DNA of 5,480 nt from Candidatus Roizmanbacteria bacterium (GTDB lineage: Bacteria > Patescibacteriota > Microgenomatia > UBA1406 > GWC2-37-13): NCBI GenBank assembly GCA_016206365.1, contig JACQRR010000138.1, positions 1-5,480 on the forward strand, written 5' to 3'. A model generated the notes under the pieces. The model was given only the letters and a program-made list of their open reading frames with translations. It did not search any database and was not told where the DNA came from. The translations under genes and the position numbers were made by a program. Below, piece by piece: positions 1 to 4,817 of this stretch (position 1 is its first letter; every line of letters starts with the position of its first letter).

Positions 1-194
1 TGTTTAAGGTCTCGATACGATTCGATAGTTATATGAGAAATAGTTGTAGAGAGAAGGTCTGACATCATTCGGGCAACCAAAAGACCTCCGCGCGAAATAG
101 CCACGATTTTATCAAATTTGAGATGATTGATTTTCTTGGCAAGTGAAAGACAGTCTCTCTCATACTGCGGCCAGGAAACTTTATGAAATTGCAT
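1..194 (-). CDS. Phosphoribosyltransferase, N-terminal part (truncated by window edge)
   Basis: The minus strand reads ATG at 194-192 and stays open for 64 codons to the window edge, so only the amino end is seen. The protein starts MQFHKVSWPQYERDCLSLAK, then has a strand-turn segment FDKIVAISRGGLLVARMMSDLL (residues 28-49). This is the usual start of type I phosphoribosyltransferases of the hypoxanthine/xanthine-guanine type, where the SRGG(L) turn helps bind diphosphate. The PRPP-binding Asp-rich loop would lie beyond the edge, so base preference cannot be read. An in-frame TGA lies two codons upstream (200-198), which fixes the start. No Shine-Dalgarno sequence precedes it. It lies 91 bp downstream of the nucleoside phosphorylase gene on the same strand. 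The inferred role is to convert the base released by that enzyme, plus PRPP, into a nucleotide. Other PRTase-fold proteins of unknown substrate remain possible. Confidence 0.75.
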   Translation of the reverse strand, partial: MQFHKVSWPQYERDCLSLAKKINHLKFDKIVAISRGGLLVARMMSDLLSTTISHITIESYRDLK

Positions 195-199
195 AATTC

Positions 200-223
200 A
201 TTGTTTCATTGCTACATTGCTAG
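200..223. repeat. Short 8-bp tandem repeat (three ATTGnnnn units)
   Basis: Three consecutive 8-bp units read attgtttc, attgctac, attgctag. On the minus strand this places CAAT every 8 bp just upstream of the phosphoribosyltransferase start at 194. It could be a regulatory iteron or a slipped-strand tract. No function is evident and three units could arise by chance. Confidence 0.5.
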
Positions 224-226
224 ATG

Positions 227-282
227 GTTAACCAATCCCTTAAATCCCCTCCTTATTAAGGAGGGGATAGAGGGGAGGTAAC
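227..282. repeat. GC-rich intergenic palindromic repeat
   Basis: A near-perfect 25-bp palindrome lies at 244-268: a 12-bp arm ATCCCCTCCTTA, one central base, then the complementary arm. A further purine-rich segment (gaggggaggt, 270-279) follows. The outer ends GTTAACC (227-233) and GGTAAC (277-282) are nearly complementary, which suggests element boundaries. It lies between the nucleoside phosphorylase and phosphoribosyltransferase genes. No T-run follows it on the minus strand, so it is not a classical terminator. It looks like a dispersed REP-like repeat and may form a processing or attenuating hairpin in the mRNA. The arms carry AAGGAGG, but about 60 nt from the next start, too far for a ribosome binding site. 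Confidence 0.7.
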
Positions 283-285
283 AAT

Positions 286-1017
286 TTATATTATTTGGAT
301 TAACCGCTTAAAAAATAGACCCAATTTTTCTTTTTTATATGCCATTGTTTTTAGTACTTCCTTATGATCATGTTTGACAAAGGCGAGGTTGGTAACCATT
401 GACAATCCTAAAACCTCCATCCCCAAGTGGTTGGCCATGATGACTTCGGGAACAGTGCTCATGCCGACGACATCGGCGCCTAAAAATCTTAGCGCCATTT
501 TATCGGAGAATGTTTCATAGTGAGGGCCTTTAACATAGATATAAACTCCTTTTTGAGAGGGAATACCTGCTTCGAAGCTACTTTTTTCTGCTGCCTCGAT
601 TAATTTTTGACTAAATGGTTGGGAGAGATTTTGAAATTGCGATCCGGTGAGAGGGCTCTGACAAAAAATAGTAATCATATCGTGAAGAATTACCAGGTCG
701 CCAACTTGATATTTAGGATTCAATGCGCCGCTAGCCGATGTAATAATTATTTTTTTTACTTTTTTCTCATGTAGGAAGCGAACAGTTCTTACTGCTTCAG
801 CCGACGTGTAAGCCTCATATGTGTGAAACCTTCCAGAGAGGATGACCAATTTTTTTCCAAAAAGCGAGCCAAAAATTGCTTTGCCGGCGTGACCGACTAC
901 TGAAGTTCTCCGGCCAAAAATTTTTTCAAATGAGTCTTCCTTTGCGTTTTGTAAATCTTGTCTAATTCCACCCCATCCACTTCCCAGAATTAGACCAATT
1001 GGTGAGTTCGAATTCAT
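286..1017 (-). CDS. punA: Purine nucleoside phosphorylase, trimeric (class II) type
   Basis: This cytoplasmic salvage enzyme should split inosine or guanosine with phosphate into the base and ribose-1-phosphate. The 243 residues carry the class II PNP signatures in order: phosphate-binding GSG (12-14), GRFHTYEA (62-69, with the phosphate-contacting His65), SASGALN (94-100), SPLTG (121-125), GPHYET (164-169, purine-binding Glu168), GMSTVPE (185-191) and TN (209-210). Asn210 corresponds to human Asn243. An Asn there indicates 6-oxopurine specificity, while methylthioadenosine phosphorylases carry Asp. The protein is shorter than usual (about 270) because it begins right before the GSG loop. A TAA lies immediately upstream of the ATG in frame, so no longer form exists. 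A TATAAT box 6 nt before the ATG suggests a leaderless mRNA. It is followed on the same strand by a phosphoribosyltransferase gene. The symbol follows the family; deoD is used for the hexameric class. Confidence 0.92.
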   Translation of the reverse strand: MNSNSPIGLILGSGWGGIRQDLQNAKEDSFEKIFGRRTSVVGHAGKAIFGSLFGKKLVILSGRFHTYEAYTSAEAVRTVRFLHEKKVKKIIITSASGALNPKYQVGDLVILHDMITIFCQSPLTGSQFQNLSQPFSQKLIEAAEKSSFEAGIPSQKGVYIYVKGPHYETFSDKMALRFLGADVVGMSTVPEVIMANHLGMEVLGLSMVTNLAFVKHDHKEVLKTMAYKKEKLGLFFKRLIQII

Positions 1018-1023
1018 TTACAA

Positions 1024-1029
1024 ATTATA
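1024..1029 (-). promoter_or_regulatory. -10 box of the nucleoside phosphorylase gene (leaderless)
   Basis: A perfect TATAAT reads on the minus strand, preceded by TGTG. It ends 6 nt before the ATG at 1017, so transcription should begin at or beside the start codon. No convincing -35 box was found at 16-18 bp. Confidence 0.6.
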
Positions 1030-1110
1030 CACAAATTCCCATAACAATAATAATTCATAACTTGTCAGAATAAGAAGCGATCGTGTCTAAATTTGGCAAA
1101 AGTTTTATGC

Positions 1111-1274
1111 ACAGGACTTACGCACTTTCTAATAGTTAGGTTGTTGCAGTGTCATTCTGGCAATCCCGACTAAGTCGGGGGCGTCCAGAATCGTTGTTAG
1201 ATTCTGGAGCCAGCTTCAACCAGCGTACGCAGGCAAGAAATCATCGCTCCCCAGAATGAATGCGTAAGTCCTGT
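1111..1274. mobile_element. MITE-like element with 14-bp terminal inverted repeats
   Basis: The 14-bp sequence ACAGGACTTACGCA at 1111-1124 recurs as its exact reverse complement at 1261-1274, enclosing 164 bp with no plausible ORF. Inside is a second inverted pair, CATTCTGG (1153-1160) and CCAGAATG (1251-1258). Two local hairpins also occur: CCCGAC-TAA-GTCGGG (1165-1179) and TCCAGAATC/GATTCTGGA (1184-1192 with 1200-1208, 7-nt loop). An 8-bp palindrome GCGTACGC lies at 1223-1230. The nested layout suggests a non-autonomous insertion, or one palindromic repeat inserted in another. No target-site duplication was found at the two ends. It fills most of the spacer between the divergent phosphorylase and DUF2207 genes and stops 5 bp before the latter's -35 box. 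Confidence 0.75.
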
Positions 1275-1279
1275 TGAAG

Positions 1280-1308
1280 TTGAGATTCGGGTACAATATA
1301 AGTATATT
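1280..1308 (+). promoter_or_regulatory. Promoter of the DUF2207 gene
   Basis: TTGAGA (1280-1285), a 17-bp spacer and TATATT (1303-1308) form a good sigma-70-type promoter. The predicted transcript start, near 1315, lies only about 3 nt before the ATG at 1318, so the mRNA would be nearly leaderless. An alternative -10, TACAAT at 1292-1297, lacks a matching -35. Confidence 0.65.
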
Positions 1309-1317
1309 AGATCAATA

Positions 1318-3000
1318 ATGAAATATTTATTTTATATCCTTATTATTCTCTTCATTTTTTTTCAGTTTAATTCGCCGGCTTTGGCTCAAGAACAGATCCA
1401 AAGTTTTGTTACAAATATTCTTGTCAATAAAGACGGGACGATAAATGTTGAGGAGAAGATCGTCTACGATTTTTCTAATCTTGAGAGACGCGGAATTTAT
1501 CGAGACATTCCATATATAAAGAAAAATGAAGACGGTAAAAAATTTAGATTAGACATTACAAATATTTCGGTGCGCGATGAGGAAGGAAACTCATATCAAT
1601 TTAAGAAAACTGATGAGAACGGGAAACTCAGGCTTAAAGTTGGAGATCCAAATAAGACAATAACCGGTGTTTACACCTATTTTGTCCGTTATCAAGTCTT
1701 CGGCGCCCTTACTTATTTTTCCGATCACGACGAGCTCTACTGGAATGTCACCGGCAACGATTGGCCCGTCCCAATAGCATTTTCAACCTCCGGAGTTGAA
1801 CTTCCTGTTGGGATAGGCCAAAATGAAATTTCCGTAACTTGTTACACTGGTTCTGCAGGAAGCGTAGCTCAAAATTGCGCCTATGAAATAAAAGATTCTT
1901 TGGTCCATTTTCAAACGCAAAATCAGCTTAACCCAGGGGAAGGTCTAACGATCGTAGTTAAATTTCCTAAGAATATTGTTTCGGTTTTAGAACCAAAACC
2001 CTATCTGACATTTTGGGAAACAATTCTGGGAAAAATAACCGCCGGAATTTTGATTTTATTAGCGACATTCTGGTATCTTCTTTACCCCTTAAAAATTATT
2101 TATAAATGGTTTAAATTTGGCCGTGACCCTAAGTCTGTCTCTGTTGGAGAAACGCGCGCTTGGTATGACGCGCCAAAAACACCTACCGGTCGTTTCTTAA
2201 CCCCCGAAGAAACCGGTTCATTGGTAGACGAGCGAGCCGATCAAGAAGATATTTCGGGGATGATTGTCCAGCTAGCTCAAAGAGGCTATTTTAAAATAGT
2301 CGAAAAAAAGAAAGCCGAATTCAGCTTTAAGAAACAAAAAAACTTAGACCAAGCGGTTGACCTTTTACCCTATCAAAAAGAGTTTTTAGAAAAAGTTTTC
2401 GGCCTAAAAGAAGAAGTGGTCTTAAAAAAAAGCAATCTTTATCAAGAGATCGAGGCTGTTAAAAAGAAAATTTACGCAAATCAGGTTAAGCAAGGATTTT
2501 TTCCCCATAATCCGGAAAGCATCAGGACATTTTATACGGTCATTGGTGTTTTAGCCCTGACTACCGGTAACCTTTTTTTGTTGGCGGTCGCTTTTATGTT
2601 TGGGCGTAATATGCCTCGAAAGACACTCAAAGGAGTCGAGGCGGCCAATAAAGCCAAGTCATTAAGAAACTTTCTGGTTTCTCAAGAAAGGCAGCTGGAA
2701 TTTCAAGCCAAAAACCAAATGATGTTTGAAAAATTGCTTCCTTACGCAATTGTGTTCGGGGTGGAAAAAATCTGGGCCGATCGATTTAAAGATATTCAGA
2801 TGAAGTCGCCGGACTGGTATCAAGGGTATGGCATGAGTTCATACAATAGCCATTTATGGGTAAGAAACATGAACTCTTCCTTTTCCTCAATCCGTTCAGC
2901 GGCGGCAACACCAACCTCCAGTTCTTCCGGCTTCGGCAGCGGCTTTTCCGGCGGCTCCTCCGGCGGCGGCGGCGGAGGAGGGGGCGGAGGAAGCTGGTAG
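1318..3000 (+). CDS. DUF2207 family secreted/membrane protein with poly-glycine tail
   Basis: The 560-residue protein starts with a signal peptide (hydrophobic 4-22, likely cleavage after ALA at 21-23). An extracytoplasmic DUF2207 domain follows (about 27-220). It begins IQSFVTNILVNKDGTINVEEKIVYDF, a form typical of the family, and holds the hallmark YWNVTGNDWPVPI (141-153). Cys176 and Cys187 could form a disulfide. A membrane segment lies at about 236-257, then a basic cytoplasmic part starting FKFGRDPK. A second hydrophobic stretch lies at 404-428, and the conserved KLLPYAIVFGVEKIWADRF at 472-490. The end is Ser/Gly-rich: an SGFGSGFSGG segment, ten consecutive glycines (549-558) and SW, which is also characteristic of DUF2207 proteins. 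Family function is unknown; an envelope role is inferred from topology only. No ribosome binding site is seen. It has its own promoter and terminator, so it is probably a single-gene unit. Confidence 0.93.
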   Translation: MKYLFYILIILFIFFQFNSPALAQEQIQSFVTNILVNKDGTINVEEKIVYDFSNLERRGIYRDIPYIKKNEDGKKFRLDITNISVRDEEGNSYQFKKTDENGKLRLKVGDPNKTITGVYTYFVRYQVFGALTYFSDHDELYWNVTGNDWPVPIAFSTSGVELPVGIGQNEISVTCYTGSAGSVAQNCAYEIKDSLVHFQTQNQLNPGEGLTIVVKFPKNIVSVLEPKPYLTFWETILGKITAGILILLATFWYLLYPLKIIYKWFKFGRDPKSVSVGETRAWYDAPKTPTGRFLTPEETGSLVDERADQEDISGMIVQLAQRGYFKIVEKKKAEFSFKKQKNLDQAVDLLPYQKEFLEKVFGLKEEVVLKKSNLYQEIEAVKKKIYANQVKQGFFPHNPESIRTFYTVIGVLALTTGNLFLLAVAFMFGRNMPRKTLKGVEAANKAKSLRNFLVSQERQLEFQAKNQMMFEKLLPYAIVFGVEKIWADRFKDIQMKSPDWYQGYGMSSYNSHLWVRNMNSSFSSIRSAAATPTSSSSGFGSGFSGGSSGGGGGGGGGGSW

Positions 3001-3062
3001 GTCTACCGACGAATTTCTAAAACTAAAAAGGTCGTGATGATTAATTGTAATTACTTATATTT

Positions 3063-3082
3063 GATTGAGATCAATCTTTTTT
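3063..3082 (+). terminator. Intrinsic terminator after the DUF2207 gene
   Basis: GATTG (3063-3067), loop AGAT and CAATC (3072-3076) form a short hairpin followed directly by six T (3077-3082), 62 bp after the stop. The stem is only 5 bp, so strength is uncertain. An enclosing 7-bp pair AAAGGTC (3027-3033) / GACCTTT (3092-3098) may add structure. Confidence 0.55.
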
Positions 3083-3100
3083 ATGTTTTAAGACCTTTCA

Positions 3101-3109
3101 TGTTATAAT
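3101..3109 (+). promoter_or_regulatory. Extended -10 promoter of the CheD-like gene (leaderless)
   Basis: TGT followed by a perfect TATAAT (3104-3109) gives an extended -10 element. It ends 6 nt before the ATG at 3116, so the transcript probably starts at the start codon. The candidate -35 region (TTATGT, 3081-3086) is poor, as expected when the extended element is used. Confidence 0.65.
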
Positions 3110-3115
3110 TTTGTA

Positions 3116-3724
3116 ATGGAAGATACTCAAGAAAATCCTACAATTACAGGTGGAAAAAGAATTGATGTTTTTAATCGGTGTGAAAAACTTACTGGTTTTA
3201 GATTTGAAATGGTAGGTAAAGAACAATATGAAAAACAAATACAACCACTAGTCGACGAAGACAGACTTATTTGCGAAAAGGGAGGTATTAAATTTGAGAC
3301 ACAGGGCACGCCAGATTGGCCGCTGCATGATATTAATTGGCCAGCTGAGAGTGAATGGATATCAGCGGATAATAAAATGACAAGAATATCACCTCATGTA
3401 GCCTCTTGTTATGCTGGTATTCAAATAGATAGTCAAGGAAGGCTTAGACTGTTTCACCATGATTTTACTAATGAGTGGGAGGAGGGAGAAATTAGACAAC
3501 ATTTAGATAATCCTCAAGTAGGAAAAACTCAGGGTTTCTATTTAAGTGGTTTATCCAATTTAGATACAGGGGCAGGAAAAATATATAGAGAATTAGGGCT
3601 AAGTCCTTTATATAAAGATAATGATAAACCTGAATATACAAATGTTGGAATAATAGTAGATCCTAATATTAAAAAGGTGTTAATTGCAATTATAGAAGAT
3701 CTTGGTTTGAGAGATTATAACTAA
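3116..3724 (+). CDS. Orphan protein with possible CheD/CNF1-like deamidase fold
   Basis: The 202-residue soluble protein has no signal peptide or membrane segment and is not clearly a member of a family I recognise. Residues 92-115 read SPHVASCYAGI..., with Cys98 followed 17 residues later by His115 and preceded 6 residues earlier by Ser92. In the chemoreceptor glutamine deamidase CheD the catalytic Thr, Cys and His have the same 6 and 17 spacing. Downstream, QGFYLSGLSNLD (139-150), IYRELGLSPLY (156-166) and VGIIVDPNIKKVLI (177-190) follow the CheD order of a strand, a helix ending LGI, then a V.FD...G.V.V strand pair. The likeness is structural pattern only, with little identity. A thiol amidase/deamidase or N-terminal-Asn amidase (NTAN1-like) activity is therefore a hypothesis. 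No chemotaxis genes lie nearby. The ATG is the first possible start after an upstream stop at 3089, and there is no Shine-Dalgarno. It converges on the PaaX/Cas2-like gene. Confidence 0.8.
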   Translation: MEDTQENPTITGGKRIDVFNRCEKLTGFRFEMVGKEQYEKQIQPLVDEDRLICEKGGIKFETQGTPDWPLHDINWPAESEWISADNKMTRISPHVASCYAGIQIDSQGRLRLFHHDFTNEWEEGEIRQHLDNPQVGKTQGFYLSGLSNLDTGAGKIYRELGLSPLYKDNDKPEYTNVGIIVDPNIKKVLIAIIEDLGLRDYN

Positions 3725-3784
3725 AATTCTTGAAAATTATTATATCATTCTGACAATCTAAACTATAAAAAATACTATTTATAT

Positions 3785-3824
3785 ATTGCCATAACAGCAT
3801 GCGGCCGCATTATGTTTTGGCAAT
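3785..3824. repeat. 40-bp near-perfect palindrome, left copy of the flanking repeat
   Basis: Centred on ATGCGGCCGCAT (3799-3810), the arms ATTGCCATAACA (3785-3796) and TGTTTTGGCAAT (3813-3824) are complementary at 11 of 12 positions, giving 17 of 20 pairs overall. The right arm encodes the last residues of the PaaX/Cas2-like protein plus its TAA. The segment 3783-3810 is repeated directly at 4601-4628 with two mismatches. As RNA it would form a long hairpin at the 3' ends of two convergent genes. The nearest T-run on the minus strand (3772-3767) lies 12 nt beyond the hairpin base, so it is at best a weak intrinsic terminator. Confidence 0.85.
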
Positions 3825-4580
3825 AAATTTTGAAAATTCTGCAAGCATTTGTTGAGTTTTCTCTCTCTCATTTCCAAGTTGAGAAAGTTCTTTCGGGAGG
3901 AAAGGATCACTCATAACTATATTTTCGAGCCAATCAAACAAGCTTCTTGATAAGTGAAATAACTTATCATTTTTAATATTCCCTTCTTTAAAGTCTTTTA
4001 ATAATGTCTGAATTTCCGATTGAAGTTTCCTGTAAGATAGCTCGAGTTCTTCAAGATGAAAGACACGATTGGCAAAATCAACAGGATCAAAAACTTTTGG
4101 TTGACTGGCTTCAAAACATACACAACGTGGAAATAAATCTTTCTCTTCAAAAAATTCATTAATTTCTTCGGCTAACGGATGGGGAGAGATATAAACCGAT
4201 TCCTGCCACATGGCAAATCCAAGATTTTTCAATTTCTCTCTTAGCATATTTCGAGTTTTGCTTTCTTTTTCTTCTATATCGAAGATCACAATCCTCCAGA
4301 GTTTGTCCCAGGGTTTTTCCTGTAATTTTCGCAAGGGAATAGCTTCATTTAGCAATGACTCACCTCTGGTTGTAATTTGTAGTACAGGTTTGCCTTTGAT
4401 TAGCTTTTTTTCTATTTCACCAACACGAGCCATCCTACTTAAAGTTTCTGATATAGAGGTACGTTGATAAAGAGGAGAATAAAGTTTTTGATAGAAACTT
4501 CTTGGTGATAATTCTATATAGACATCTAGTAGAAAGCTTAAAGAAAAAAGTATTTTTCTTTTCAATCCCTGCCTTATCAT
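3810..4580 (-). CDS. PaaX-like protein: winged helix plus Cas2-like domain
   Basis: The 256 residues show three parts. Residues 1-80 form a winged-helix DNA-binding domain (probable recognition helix TSISETLSRM, 41-50; wing KGKPVLQITTRG, 62-73). Residues 91-160 form a Cas2-like ferredoxin fold: LWRIVIFDIEEKE (94-106), helix RNMLREKLKNLGF (110-122), then WQESVYISP (125-133). Asp101 matches the metal-binding Asp of Cas2 and QESVY matches its Q.SVF strand. The C-terminal helical part contains LFDWLENIVMSDPFLPKEL (214-232), like the DPxLP motif of PaaX. PaaX itself represses phenylacetate catabolism and is longer (about 316 residues). Nothing here suggests that pathway, so the ligand and targets are unknown. 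No Cas1 or CRISPR array is present. The gene stands alone between two copies of a palindromic repeat, one ending at its stop and one 20 bp before its start, which may be its operator or mobility sites. An in-frame TAA at 4598-4596 limits upstream extension. Confidence 0.85.
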   Translation of the reverse strand: MIRQGLKRKILFSLSFLLDVYIELSPRSFYQKLYSPLYQRTSISETLSRMARVGEIEKKLIKGKPVLQITTRGESLLNEAIPLRKLQEKPWDKLWRIVIFDIEEKESKTRNMLREKLKNLGFAMWQESVYISPHPLAEEINEFFEEKDLFPRCVCFEASQPKVFDPVDFANRVFHLEELELSYRKLQSEIQTLLKDFKEGNIKNDKLFHLSRSLFDWLENIVMSDPFLPKELSQLGNEREKTQQMLAEFSKFIAKT

Positions 4581-4584
4581 AATA

Positions 4585-4593
4585 AATTTACCA
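4585..4593 (-). promoter_or_regulatory. Possible extended -10 of the PaaX/Cas2-like gene
   Basis: TGG followed by TAAATT (4590-4585, minus strand) resembles an extended -10 but ends only 4 nt before the ATG, closer than normal for a start at the A. The left arm of the palindrome repeat covers the -35 position, which would allow autoregulation. Confidence 0.3.
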
Positions 4594-4600
4594 CTTTAAA

Positions 4601-4643
4601 ATATTGCTATAAGAGCATGCGGCCGCATGGTATAAAATCAATA
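4601..4643. repeat. Right copy of the flanking palindromic repeat
   Basis: Positions 4601-4628 match 3783-3810 at 26 of 28 bases, in direct orientation, including the perfect 12-bp palindrome ATGCGGCCGCAT (4617-4628). Symmetry is weaker outside the core, but the ends ATTG (4603-4606) and CAAT (4639-4642) are again exactly symmetric about the centre. It lies 20 bp upstream of the PaaX/Cas2-like start and abuts a plus-strand TGG-TATAAA element, so it sits between two divergent candidate promoters, where an operator would be expected. Confidence 0.85.
4628..4636 (+). promoter_or_regulatory. Possible divergent extended -10 promoter
   Basis: TGG followed by TATAAA (4631-4636) directly abuts the palindrome core. 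A start near 4643 would give a 26-nt leader carrying AAGGA (4657-4661) before the small ORF at 4669. No -35 match is visible. Confidence 0.35.
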
Positions 4644-4668
4644 GTAGGTTGAGATTAAGGATAAATCA

Positions 4669-4755
4669 ATGGATTATAAGCTACAAATTGTCGAATTTAG
4701 ACTTTTAAGACGAATATTTTATGCAGATTTATATCGAGATTTCCTTAATTATTAA
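4669..4755 (+). CDS. Possible 28-residue small protein
   Basis: ATG at 4669 opens a 28-codon frame (MDYKLQIVEFRLLRRIFYAD then eight more residues) ending in TAA at 4753-4755. It is basic and aromatic-rich with no membrane segment, and I do not recognise it. What speaks for it is context: AAGGA (4657-4661) sits 7 nt before the ATG, the clearest Shine-Dalgarno in the window. A TGG-TATAAA element precedes that, and T-rich sequence (4756-4767) follows the stop. It diverges from the PaaX/Cas2-like gene across the right palindrome copy. An ORF this short can easily arise by chance. Confidence 0.25.
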   Translation: MDYKLQIVEFRLLRRIFYADLYRDFLNY

Positions 4756-4775
4756 TTTTTTATTTTTTGCAAGAA

Positions 4776-4800
4776 GTGAAAAAGCACACCTGACGGGTGT
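4776..4800 (-). terminator. Terminator-like hairpin after the toxin gene
   Basis: On the minus strand ACACC (4800-4796), loop CGTCA and GGTGT (4790-4786) form a 5-bp stem followed by GC and then five T (4783-4779). It begins 17 nt after the toxin stop. The short stem makes its efficiency uncertain. Confidence 0.5.
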
Positions 4801-4817
4801 CCAGGCACATGATTTTA

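Noticed and set aside
244..268. Intrinsic terminator for the nucleoside phosphorylase gene
   Set aside because: The hairpin is strong, but no run of T follows it on the minus strand, and the next gene continues in the same direction.
286..1017. Methylthioadenosine phosphorylase instead of purine nucleoside phosphorylase
   Set aside because: Asn210 and the GRFHTYE and GPHYET motifs match 6-oxopurine PNPs. The MTAP-type His-rich loop and base-site Asp are absent.
3127..3309. Minus-strand 60-codon frame inside the CheD-like gene
   Set aside because: It lies wholly antisense to a better supported gene, has no promoter or ribosome binding site, and its composition is that of a shadow frame.
4210..4467. 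Plus-strand 85-codon frame inside the PaaX/Cas2-like gene
   Set aside because: It is antisense to clear domain motifs of the real gene and has no recognisable features of its own.
3783..4628. CRISPR array or CRISPR-Cas locus, suggested by a Cas2-like protein and 28-bp repeats
   Set aside because: Only two repeats exist and they are 790 bp apart with a gene between them. There are no spacers, no Cas1 and no leader. The Cas2-like domain is embedded in a PaaX-type winged-helix protein.
3797..4628. Cloning linker or adaptor artifact (GCATGC joined to GCGGCCGC, both common restriction sites)
   Set aside because: The shared sequence continues into AT-rich natural DNA (ATATTGCYATAASAG), each copy has its own symmetric outer arms, and both copies fall at gene boundaries. 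An artifact would not extend this way, although read-level checking would settle it.
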